Positions 17,378 through 24,782 of a stretch of DNA of 64,000 nt are shown here, in pieces. The stretch spans positions 2,542,001-2,606,000 of the forward strand of contig NZ_CP128360.1 in NCBI RefSeq assembly GCF_030345095.1, written 5' to 3'. The notes beneath the pieces are model-generated. The model searched no databases and was not told where the DNA came from. It saw only the letters and a list, made by a program, of their open reading frames with translations. The position numbers were made by a program, and so were the translations under genes. Positions within the stretch are counted from its first letter, which is position 1. Each line of letters opens with the position of its first letter. The DNA comes from Solwaraspora sp. WMMA2056 (GTDB taxonomy: Bacteria; Actinomycetota; Actinomycetes; Mycobacteriales; Micromonosporaceae).

Positions 17378-18295
17378 TCAATCTGAGAGGGGTGGCGTCG
17401 CCGGCGTAGCGTCCGCCGTCCGGTGCTGCTGTTGCGGTACCGAGGCGGGCCCGCCGACGTCGGCCCGCAGCGCGGCGACCTCGGCCCGCAGTTCGACCAG
17501 CTGCGCGGTGAGCGCGGCGACGTCCGCCCGGGTGGCCGGCGCCGTACCCGCCTCGGCGGCCGTGCGTTCCGCCGCCGAGCCCGCACCGGCGGCCTCCGTC
17601 GCACCCGCCTCGTCCTCCGCCGCCTCCGCCTCCGCCGAGGCGGTGGAGATCCGCTCCACGATCCAGCTGGCCAGGGAACCGGTGACGAAACCGATCAGGC
17701 CGATTCCGCCGATCATGAGGGCCAGGGCGACGAACCGGCCGGTGGTGGTGACCGGGAAGTAGTCGCCGTAGCCGACGGTCGTGATGGTCACCACCGCCCA
17801 CCAGAGCGCATCCGGATAGCTGTTGATCGCCCCGTCCGGATCGGCCCGCTCGGCGTCGAGCACCGCCAGCCCGGAGACGATCACCAGCAGGACCGTGGTC
17901 GAGCCGACGTAGAGCGCCAACCGGCCGCGCGCCCAGATCTCGGTACGCCGGGTCAGGGTGAGCACGGCGGTGACCAGTCGCAGCATCCGCAGCGGCCGCA
18001 GCACCGGCAGCAGCAGCACGACCAGGTCGAACGCGTGACCGCGGACGAACCGCCACCGGTCGTCGGCCAGCCACAGCCGGACGGCGTAGTCGACCCAGAA
18101 CAGCAGCCAGATCGCGATGTTGGCAGCGACACACACGGCACGCCAGCGCGGCGGCAGTTGCGGGTAGAGAATGGGCGCGGCGTAGACGACGAGGAACGCC
18201 ACGGCGAGCACGGTCAACCCGGCCGCGCTGCGGCGTTCCCAGCTGGCGACCCGGTCCTCGCTACGGAGGCCGGTCCCCGGATCATGGAGAGACAT
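17378..18295 (-). CDS. Voltage-gated-type potassium channel with C-terminal coiled coil
   Basis: This 305-residue membrane protein has a six-helix Kv-like arrangement. Helices start at about residue 26, an Arg-rich S4-like segment lies at 99-124 (LRPLRMLRLVTAVLTLTRR), and the selectivity filter is T173VGYGD178 between two helices. After the last helix comes an Ala/Glu-rich cytoplasmic tail with a heptad pattern at about 255-285 (ALTAQLVELRAEVAALRADV), probably a tetramerising coiled coil. Its ATG overlaps the ATG of the divergent KtrB/TrkH gene by 2 bp. One or both start sites may therefore be annotated too far upstream. Confidence 0.9.
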   Translation of the reverse strand: MSLHDPGTGLRSEDRVASWERRSAAGLTVLAVAFLVVYAAPILYPQLPPRWRAVCVAANIAIWLLFWVDYAVRLWLADDRWRFVRGHAFDLVVLLLPVLRPLRMLRLVTAVLTLTRRTEIWARGRLALYVGSTTVLLVIVSGLAVLDAERADPDGAINSYPDALWWAVVTITTVGYGDYFPVTTTGRFVALALMIGGIGLIGFVTGSLASWIVERISTASAEAEAAEDEAGATEAAGAGSAAERTAAEAGTAPATRADVAALTAQLVELRAEVAALRADVGGPASVPQQQHRTADATPATPPLSD

Positions 18296-19745
18296 GCCGA
18301 ACAGGCTGCCTCATGGCGGCAACCGGCTGATCAGCGGCCGACGACCCGACCAGCCGGCCGGGGCGCGGCGGGCCGGCCGCCACGGCCGGTGGCGGCGGCC
18401 GATGTGGCGTCGTGGTGCCGACCGGCTGCACCACCCGGCGAAGGTGATCGCCGGCGGGTTCGCCATTGCCGTACTGATCGGCACGGCCCTGCTGATGTTG
18501 CCGGTGGCGACCCGCGACGGGACCTCGCCGTCGCTGGTCGACGCCGTGTTCACCGCGACCTCGGCGGTCTGCGTGACGGGCCTTGTCGTGGTCGACACGG
18601 CCGGCTACTGGTCCACCTTCGGTCAGTTGGTCATCCTGGGCCTGATCCAGGTCGGCGGACTGGGCATCATGACCCTGGCCACCCTGTTGACGGTGCTGCT
18701 GTCCCGGCGGCTCGGTCTGCGGGCGCGGTTCCTGGCCCAGGCCGAGACCAAGGCACTGAGCGTGCGCGACGTCCGTCGGGTGGTGCGCAACATCGTGCTG
18801 TTCAGCCTGGTGGTCGAGGCGGCGGTGGCGGTCGTGCTGACCGCCCGGTTCGCGCTCGGCTACGACTACGCGTGGGGCCGGGCCGCGTACCACGGGATCT
18901 TCCATGCGGTCTCGGCGTTCAACAACGCCGGCTTCGCCCTGTACGCCGACAGCCTGATCGGGTTCGTCGCCGACCCCTGGATCATGACTGCGGTCGCGGT
19001 CGCGGTGATCGTCGGCGGCCTCGGCTTTCCGGTGGTGTTCGAGCTGCTGCGGTCCTGGCGCGAACCGCGCTGCTGGTCGGTGCTGACCCGGATCACCGTG
19101 GTGCTGACGGTGAGTCTGCTGGTGCTCGGCACGGTGTTGTTCACCCTGGTGGAGTTGCGCAACCCGGCGACGTTCGGCCCGTTGTCCGCCCCGGAGAAGC
19201 TGCTGGCCGGCTTCTTCGCCTCGGTGATGACCCGCACGGCCGGGTTCAACAGCGTCGACATCGCCGGGATGCGTCCGGAGAGTCTGCTGCTCAGCGACAT
19301 CCTGATGTTCATCGGCGGCGGCAGCGCCGGCACCGCGGGCGGGGTGAAGGTGACCACCGTCGGGCTGCTGGCGTTCGTGCTCTGGGCCGAGATGCGCGGC
19401 GAGACCCAGGTCAACGTCGGCGCCCGCCGGGTGCCGGCGGGCAACCAGCGGCAGGCCCTCGCGGTGTTGCTGCTGGCGCTCGGCGCGGTGGCGGTGGCGA
19501 CGTTCGCCCTGCTCGCGATGACCCGCTTCACGCTGGACCAGGTGCTGTTCGAGGTGGTGTCGGCGTTCGCCACGGTCGGGCTCTCCACCGGCATCACCGC
19601 CGGACTGCCACCGGCGGCGGACCTGCTGCTGATCGGGTTGATGTTCATGGGCCGGATCGGCCCGTTGACCGTCGCGTCGGCGCTCGCGTTGCGCGAGCGG
19701 AGCCGACGCTACGAACTGCCAGAGGAGAGGATCATCGTTGGCTGA
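18294..19745 (+). CDS. KtrB/TrkH-family potassium uptake channel subunit
   Basis: This protein of up to 483 residues is the membrane pore of a Ktr/Trk potassium transporter. Four P-loops carry the family glycines: TATSAVCVTGL, HAVSAFNNAGF, MTRTAGFNSVD and SAFATVGLSTG. ATG 18294 overlaps the start of the divergent channel gene. An internal ATG at 18402 (MWRRGADRLHHP), just before the first helix, is a strong alternative start, because the first 36 residues are Arg/Gly-rich and not family-like. The 3' end overlaps the regulatory subunit gene by 8 bp, indicating one transcript. Confidence 0.93.
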   Translation: MPNRLPHGGNRLISGRRPDQPAGARRAGRHGRWRRPMWRRGADRLHHPAKVIAGGFAIAVLIGTALLMLPVATRDGTSPSLVDAVFTATSAVCVTGLVVVDTAGYWSTFGQLVILGLIQVGGLGIMTLATLLTVLLSRRLGLRARFLAQAETKALSVRDVRRVVRNIVLFSLVVEAAVAVVLTARFALGYDYAWGRAAYHGIFHAVSAFNNAGFALYADSLIGFVADPWIMTAVAVAVIVGGLGFPVVFELLRSWREPRCWSVLTRITVVLTVSLLVLGTVLFTLVELRNPATFGPLSAPEKLLAGFFASVMTRTAGFNSVDIAGMRPESLLLSDILMFIGGGSAGTAGGVKVTTVGLLAFVLWAEMRGETQVNVGARRVPAGNQRQALAVLLLALGAVAVATFALLAMTRFTLDQVLFEVVSAFATVGLSTGITAGLPPAADLLLIGLMFMGRIGPLTVASALALRERSRRYELPEERIIVG

Positions 19746-20412
19746 GAAACGCAACGAACCGGTCGTGGTGATCGGGTTGGGCCGCTTCGGCGGCGCGCTC
19801 GCGATGGAGCTGACGTCCCGGGGCACCGAGGTGCTCGGCATCGACGGCGACCCGAGGACCACCCAGGGCTTCAGCGGGCAGCTGCCGCACCTGGCCACCG
19901 CCGACGCCACCGACCTGGAGGCGCTCCGGCAGCTGGGGGTGGGCGAGTTCCACCGGGCGGTGGTCGGCATCGGCACCGACATCCAGGCCAGCATCCTGGC
20001 CACCTCGCTGCTGTCCGAGCTGGGAGTGGCGGACATCTGGGCGAAGGCGATCAGCCGCCAGCACGGCCGGATCCTGGAACGGATCGGTGCCCACCACGTG
20101 ATCCTGCCCGAGCACGACATGGGGGAGCGGGTCGCCCACCTGCTGACCGGCCGGCTGCTCGACTACGTCGAGGTCGACCGCGACTTCGCGATGGTCAAGA
20201 CCACCCCGCCGCAGGAGGTGGTCAGCGTGCCGCTGCGCGAGTCGCGGGTGCGGTCGCGGTACGGGGTGACGGTGGTGGCGGTCAAGAGCGAGGCGCACGG
20301 GGCCAGGGCGAAGTTCACCTACGCCACCCCGGACACCGTGCTGATGTACGGCGACCTCATCCTGGTGATCGGGACCATCAACGACGTGGAGCGGTTCGCC
20401 GAGGCGGACTGA
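19738..20412 (+). CDS. KtrA/TrkA-type potassium channel gating subunit
   Basis: This 224-residue cytoplasmic protein has an RCK_N Rossmann domain with the dinucleotide loop G13LGRFG18. Acidic D-x-D residues (GIDGDP) follow at the end of strand 2, and there is a C-terminal RCK_C domain (about 140-224). Such rings bind ATP/ADP or c-di-AMP and gate the KtrB pore. The TTG start at 19738 lies inside the last codons of the pore gene, an 8-bp overlap, which supports coupled translation. With the adjacent Kv-like channel it makes a potassium homeostasis locus. Confidence 0.92.
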   Translation: MAEKRNEPVVVIGLGRFGGALAMELTSRGTEVLGIDGDPRTTQGFSGQLPHLATADATDLEALRQLGVGEFHRAVVGIGTDIQASILATSLLSELGVADIWAKAISRQHGRILERIGAHHVILPEHDMGERVAHLLTGRLLDYVEVDRDFAMVKTTPPQEVVSVPLRESRVRSRYGVTVVAVKSEAHGARAKFTYATPDTVLMYGDLILVIGTINDVERFAEAD

Positions 20413-20473
20413 CCCGCCGGGCGACGGCGGACTGCCCGGCCGGGCGACGGCGACTGACCCGCCGGGCGACGGG
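20406..20473. repeat. 23-bp tandem repeat, three copies, anchored on the ktrA stop codon
   Basis: Units lie at 20406-20428, 20429-20451 and 20452-20473 (last one 22 bp). Units 1 and 2 differ at a few positions around 20417-20438, and unit 3 matches unit 1 closely. The first unit contains the TGA stop of the KtrA-like gene, and the second and third repeat that stop-codon neighbourhood downstream. The gap separates convergent genes. There is no evidence of CRISPR organisation because no spacers exist. Confidence 0.85.
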
Positions 20474-20502
20474 GGACCTACCCACCTAATCCGGCCGTAG
20501 GG

Positions 20503-21174
20503 TCACCGGCGGGGGCGGCGGGCGTGGTAGACGAAGGCCGGCGGCAGGTTGGCCAGCACCGTACGGCCCATCACCACCTCCTCGAAGCGGTCCCGCAGCA
20601 GCTGGCGGAACCGGCGGGCCGGCGGGGTCTGCGCGGTCAGCACGTACGCGAAGGTGGTGAACGCCCCGTCCGGGGTCAGCACGTCACACACCGAGTCGAG
20701 CGCGGCCAGCTGCAGGTCACGCGGGAACGACACCCACGGCAGCCCGCTGACCACCACGTCGGCGGCGTCCACTCCACGGGCGGTGACCAGGGACCGGCAC
20801 TGCGCCGCGTCCCCGGTGATCACCTCGACCTGCGGGTGCCGGTCGGCGAGCAGGTCGGCCAGGGTCGGGCTCAGCTCGACGGCGAGGTGGCGGCCGCGGC
20901 CGCCGAGGCGGTCCTGGATGACGCCGGTGAAGGCGCCGGTGCCGGGGCCGAGCTCGACGACGACCGGGGCACCGCGTTCCGGGATCGGGGCGGTGATCGC
21001 CTCGGCCAGCCGCCGGGAGCTCGGGGCGACCGCGCCGATGCGGGTCGGGGCGCGCAGGAACTCGCGCAGGAACGTCCCGGCGTCACCGCTGCGGCGCGCG
21101 GCCGGCACCTGCCCGGGCTGCGCCGCCGGTCCGGGCTGCGACGTGGCGGCGGTCTCGGACACGGGTACGGACAT
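20503..21174 (-). CDS. SAM-dependent methyltransferase, phospholipid N-methyltransferase-like
   Basis: This 223-residue class I methyltransferase has motif I VVVELGPGTGAFT at about 71-83. SGLPWVSFP occurs where amino-methylating enzymes keep an NPPY-like motif, and an FLREFLRAPTRIGAVAPSSR entry segment is typical of PmtA-like phospholipid methyltransferases and rRNA-methyltransferase relatives. The start at ATG 21174 has an AGAGGAG site 8 bp upstream, so the much longer open frame continuing to 23586 is not real. Substrate assignment to phosphatidylethanolamine is by family only. Confidence 0.8.
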   Translation of the reverse strand: MSVPVSETAATSQPGPAAQPGQVPAARRSGDAGTFLREFLRAPTRIGAVAPSSRRLAEAITAPIPERGAPVVVELGPGTGAFTGVIQDRLGGRGRHLAVELSPTLADLLADRHPQVEVITGDAAQCRSLVTARGVDAADVVVSGLPWVSFPRDLQLAALDSVCDVLTPDGAFTTFAYVLTAQTPPARRFRQLLRDRFEEVVMGRTVLANLPPAFVYHARRPRR

Positions 21175-21278
21175 GCGGCGGGGCTCCTCTGCGCGGGGGG
21201 TGCGCCGGTGGACCGGCAGCCTACAGGATCGGCGATCATGGCGCGCAGTGTCAACGGGGCACCGGTCGACACCCCCGC

Positions 21279-21797
21279 TCAGCCGGTGCCGTCGCCGAGC
21301 AGCCCGCGCAGGTAGCTGGCCTGACCGACGTGCTGTAGGTCGTCGTTGGCGACGCTGACCAGCCGGACCCCGAGGGTGACCGGCGGATCCCAGCTGTCGT
21401 CGACGACCCGGTCCAGGTCGGTGTCGGCCAGGCCGTGCAGGAACCGACGGGTCCGCTCGGCGACCGCCGTGTGGTAGTCGACCAGCGCCGCCGCGCTCTC
21501 CGGGGCGATCGCCGCGACCTGAGCGGCGGTGTGGCCGTACCCGGTGTCGGCCGGCTCGGCCCGGTCCAGGCCGAACCGCTTCGCCCAGCCGCCCCCGGTC
21601 CAGACCTGCGGCTCGCCGCGTACCTCGGCCAGGTGGTCGTCCTGGATCCGGGTCAGATGCCAGACCAGCCAGCCGATCGGGTTCGCACCCGGTGCCGGGG
21701 TCCAGCGCAGCTGCTGCGGGCTCAGCCCGTCGACCGCCTCGCGTACCAGGTCCGGCAGCCGGTCGAAGGTCTCCACCAGCAGTTCGCTCGTGCGCAC
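21279..21797 (-). CDS. DinB-fold protein (mycothiol-transferase type)
   Basis: This 172-residue four-helix protein has the DinB/DUF664 metal-binding pattern, with histidines in GWLVWHLTRIQDDH and in the last helix (NDDLQHVGQASYL). In actinobacteria this superfamily includes mycothiol-dependent transferases and isomerases. The start is GTG 21797 with a GGGAGG site. It is divergent from the fusion-protein gene at 21862, with a 64-bp shared promoter region. The reaction is unknown. Confidence 0.82.
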   Translation of the reverse strand: MRTSELLVETFDRLPDLVREAVDGLSPQQLRWTPAPGANPIGWLVWHLTRIQDDHLAEVRGEPQVWTGGGWAKRFGLDRAEPADTGYGHTAAQVAAIAPESAAALVDYHTAVAERTRRFLHGLADTDLDRVVDDSWDPPVTLGVRLVSVANDDLQHVGQASYLRGLLGDGTG

Positions 21798-21861
21798 CGT
21801 GCCTCCCCTCTGCGCGGGCCCTGCCTGGCCGGCCGTGGCGGCCGTAGGCTATCAACGTCAC

Positions 21862-23391
21862 ATGGCCCGCTACCTGCTCTTTCCCGGTCGCCACCACCTT
21901 CTCACCCGATTCCAGGGCGAATACCTGACCCGGCTGGCCGTCGCCGAGGGCGACGCCGACGGACCGGCGACGGTGGTGTGGGCGGTGACGTCGGCCAACC
22001 ACAGCAACACCCGGCGCAACCCGGTGCCCTATCACCGGCGGGAAGCCGCGATCGAGCGGTTCAGCGTGCTGACCGGATTGCGCTCGGTGGTGGTGCCGGT
22101 CTTCGACACGGTCGCCACCGGCCGGTTCGCCGAGGTCACCGTGAAGACGGTGGCGGCGGTGACCGGGCTGGAACTGACCCCGGCGGACACGGTCCTGGCC
22201 TGCTCGACGCCGGAGGTCGCGGCCATGTACGAGCGGCTGGGTTTCCCGGTGGCCGGCGTCGAGGCCGAGGTCGACCCGACCCCGGACCGCCCGTGGGACG
22301 TGTTGCTGCGGCTGGCCGGCGACGACGACGGCTGGCGGGAGCTGGCTCATCCGGCGAGCGTCGACGTCTTCGACCGGTACGGCCTGGCCGGGCACGTCCG
22401 GTCGGTGGTCAACGATCCGGTCGTCGGCGCCGAGGGTGGGCTCACCGCGACCCGGGACTACCGCAGCTACGCCGAGGCGTTCGCCGAGGCGGCGCAGCGC
22501 AAATGGGACGCCGTCCGGGAACATGTGCGGCCCGGGCGGATCGTCGACATCGGCTGCGGTGCCGGCGCCGTGCTCGAGTTGGCCGACCGGGAGCCCGCGC
22601 TGCGCGAGAGCGACCTGATCGGCGTCGAGGTGGCCCGGCACCTGTACGAGGAGTGCGTGCACAAACGGGCACAGGGCTACTTCCGTAACCCGAACGTCTT
22701 CTTCTACCAGCGCAACGTGCTCGGCGGGGCGGTGTTCGCGCCCCGGTCGGTGGACACCACGTTGACGTTCGCGTTGACCCACGAGATCTGGTCGTACGGC
22801 GAGCAGCTGTCCTCCGTACGCCGGTTCGTGCAGGCCATCTACGACCACACGGTGCCCGGCGGGGTGTGGATCAACAGCGACGTCTGCGGTCCGGACGGCG
22901 GTGACCGGCCGGTACGGCTGCGGCTGTCGACGGCCGACGGCGCGAACCCGCCAGGGCCGCGTACCGACCTCGCCGACGGGCCGGCCAGCGAGGTCGCCGC
23001 CTACGTGCGTGGCTTGTCCACCCGGGCCCGGCTGGACCAGTTCGCGGTCGACTTCGCGTTCCCGTTCGACCACCGGCCGGTCGACGGGGCACCGGAGGTC
23101 GTCGAGACGACCCTGGCGGCGGCGATGGACTTCCTGACCCGCAAGGACTACCCGGACAACTGGCTGTCCGAGACCCGGGAGCAGTTCTGCGGGCTGGAGT
23201 ACGCCGACTGGAAGGCGTTGCTGGCCGACGTCGGGTTCGAGATCGACCCGGCCAGCGGGCCGCTGCGCAACGACTGGATCGGCGACCATCGGCTCGCCCC
23301 GGTCGCATCGTTGTCCACCCTCGACGGCCGGCCGATGGACTGGCCGGTGACGCACGTGCTGCTGGTGGCCCGCCGGCCGGTGAACAGCTGA
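21862..23391 (+). CDS. Nucleotidyltransferase-like domain fused to SAM methyltransferase
   Basis: This 509-residue protein appears to have two enzymatic domains. Residues 1-150 resemble the HxGH-type nucleotidylyltransferase fold of NMN adenylyltransferases: LLFPGRHHLL (6-14) stands where G-R-F-x-P-x-H-x-G-H lies, and SANHSNTRRNPVPYHRRE (44-61) resembles their SxxSxTxxNPFTxxER loop. From about residue 225 a class I methyltransferase begins (RIVDIGCGAGAVLELAD) and continues with FALTHEIWSYGEQLSS and a C-terminal VTHVLLVARRP. ATG 21862 gives the family-like N-terminus, and upstream in-frame starts are not supported. I do not recognise the fusion as a named family. Substrate and reaction are unknown. 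Confidence 0.72.
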   Translation: MARYLLFPGRHHLLTRFQGEYLTRLAVAEGDADGPATVVWAVTSANHSNTRRNPVPYHRREAAIERFSVLTGLRSVVVPVFDTVATGRFAEVTVKTVAAVTGLELTPADTVLACSTPEVAAMYERLGFPVAGVEAEVDPTPDRPWDVLLRLAGDDDGWRELAHPASVDVFDRYGLAGHVRSVVNDPVVGAEGGLTATRDYRSYAEAFAEAAQRKWDAVREHVRPGRIVDIGCGAGAVLELADREPALRESDLIGVEVARHLYEECVHKRAQGYFRNPNVFFYQRNVLGGAVFAPRSVDTTLTFALTHEIWSYGEQLSSVRRFVQAIYDHTVPGGVWINSDVCGPDGGDRPVRLRLSTADGANPPGPRTDLADGPASEVAAYVRGLSTRARLDQFAVDFAFPFDHRPVDGAPEVVETTLAAAMDFLTRKDYPDNWLSETREQFCGLEYADWKALLADVGFEIDPASGPLRNDWIGDHRLAPVASLSTLDGRPMDWPVTHVLLVARRPVNS

Positions 23392-23395
23392 GCGG

Positions 23396-24001
23396 TCAGA
23401 GCCGATCGAACGGTGCGGCGTAGCGGAACCGGCCCGGTGTCGGCGGCGTCGGGCCCAGCGGCCGGGCCTGAAAGTAGTGCCCCCACTGCGGATCGGGCGC
23501 GACGATGCCGAAGTCGCTGGCCGGGCGCAGCCCGAACCGCCGGTAGTACGCCGGGTCGCCGAGCAGCACGACGAGGGTCTCGTCACGGGCTTCGGCGGCG
23601 GCGAGCACCGCGTGCATCAGGGCCGAGCCGACACCGGCGCGCTGCCGGTCCGGGCGGACCGCCAACGGGCCGAGGCCCAGCGCCGGCCGGTCGTCGACGT
23701 ACCCCCGGGTGCAGACCACGTGCCCGACGATCCCGCCCGCGTCGACCTGGCCCGCGACGGCGGCCGGTGCGCCCGGGTCCGTGTCGGCCGGTCCGTCGAC
23801 GGCGACCAGCGACAGCGCCGGGATCCACCCGGGGTCGGCGCGGAGTTCGTCCAGCAGCCCGACCTCGACCGGCGGCCGGTCGTCGGGCTCCGGCCCTTGC
23901 CCTGGCCCCGACTCCGCAGGCCGGCGGAAAGCCGCCGTCACGACCGCCCGGACCGCCGCGACATCGTCGGCGCGTTCCCGTCTGACCAGCATGGCCGCCA
24001 T
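23396..24001 (-). CDS. GNAT-family N-acetyltransferase (YhbS-like)
   Basis: This protein of about 201 residues begins MAAMLVRRERADDVAAVRAVV, the usual first strand and helix of YhbS-type GNATs. Motif A is LGPLAVRPDRQRAGVGSALM, with the Q/R-x-x-G-x-G acetyl-CoA loop. VVLLGDPAYYRRFGLRPAS is the typical motif-B segment of the family. ATG 24001 or 23992 fits better than the long start at 24091, which would overlap the divergent BluB gene. It is convergent with the fusion gene, with only 4 bp between stops. Confidence 0.82.
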   Translation of the reverse strand: MAAMLVRRERADDVAAVRAVVTAAFRRPAESGPGQGPEPDDRPPVEVGLLDELRADPGWIPALSLVAVDGPADTDPGAPAAVAGQVDAGGIVGHVVCTRGYVDDRPALGLGPLAVRPDRQRAGVGSALMHAVLAAAEARDETLVVLLGDPAYYRRFGLRPASDFGIVAPDPQWGHYFQARPLGPTPPTPGRFRYAAPFDRL

Positions 24002-24065
24002 CCGATCAGGCGGTGCACCGACCCGGCAACCGGATTCGCGGCGCGGCGCGGGACAATCGTCGGCC

Positions 24066-24686
24066 ATGCCCATCGATCTGTACGACGTCATTCACCGCCG
24101 CCGCGACGTGCGGGCCGAGTTCACCGGCGCGCCGGTGCCCGACGACGTGCTGCACCGCGTCCTGGCCGCCGCGCACGCCGCGCCGAGCGTCGGGCTGACC
24201 CAGCCGTGGGATTTCGTGCTGGTCCGGGATCCGGCGGTCCGCGACGCCTTCCACGCCCATGTGCAGCAGGAACGGCGGACGTTCGCGCGGAGCCTCGACC
24301 CGGCGGCGGCGGCCCGGTTCGCGCACATCAAGATCGACGGGGTACGGGAGGCCACGTTGTCGATCGTGGTGACCTACGACCCGCAGCGGGGCAGCCCGGC
24401 GGTGCTCGGCCGGCATGCCATCGCCGACGCCGGGCTCTACTCGGTCTGCCTGGCCATCCAGAACCTCTGGCTGGCCGCCACCGCCGAAGGTCTCGGGGTC
24501 GGCTGGGTCTCGTTCTACCGGGAGCCGTTCCTGCGGGACCTGCTCGGTGTCCCGGCCGGCGTCCGGCCGGTGGCGTGGCTCTGCGTCGGGCCGGTGAGCG
24601 GGCTGGCCGACGTGCCTGACCTGGAGCGGCACGGCTGGCGGGCGCGTCGGCCGTTGACCGAGGCCCTGCACCACGACCGTTGGTGA
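24066..24686 (+). CDS. bluB: 5,6-dimethylbenzimidazole synthase
   Basis: This 206-residue nitroreductase-fold enzyme makes the lower ligand of vitamin B12 from reduced FMN and oxygen. BluB-specific features are RRRDVRAEF at 12-20, APSVGLTQPWDFVLV at about 39-53 and the C-terminal AIQNLWLAATAEGLGVGWVSF. The length fits BluB. No other cobalamin gene is adjacent, which is normal in actinobacteria where bluB is often solitary. ATG 24066 starts directly at the family N-terminus. Confidence 0.9.
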   Translation: MPIDLYDVIHRRRDVRAEFTGAPVPDDVLHRVLAAAHAAPSVGLTQPWDFVLVRDPAVRDAFHAHVQQERRTFARSLDPAAAARFAHIKIDGVREATLSIVVTYDPQRGSPAVLGRHAIADAGLYSVCLAIQNLWLAATAEGLGVGWVSFYREPFLRDLLGVPAGVRPVAWLCVGPVSGLADVPDLERHGWRARRPLTEALHHDRW

Positions 24687-24711
24687 GCCACTGGCCCCCC
24701 GAACCCGCGAT

Positions 24712-24726
24712 TTGCTGAAACAGCAA
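24712..24726. promoter_or_regulatory. Perfect 15-bp palindrome upstream of the FAD/methyltransferase fusion gene
   Basis: TTGCTG-AAA-CAGCAA is a perfect inverted repeat with 6-bp arms and a 3-bp centre, located 56 bp upstream of the TTG start at 24783. It lies in a locally A/T-richer stretch, as expected for a repressor operator overlapping a promoter. The regulator is not encoded next to it. Confidence 0.6.
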
Positions 24727-24782
24727 GGAAGTTTGCCGATACGCTGACCCTGCGCGGATCGTGGGTGCCGGAGGTGGTCAGC

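Noticed and set aside
21175-23586. Extension of the phospholipid methyltransferase-like frame to 1027 residues
   Set aside because: The upstream part is antisense to the fusion gene, and ATG 21174 with an AGAGGAG site gives the family length.
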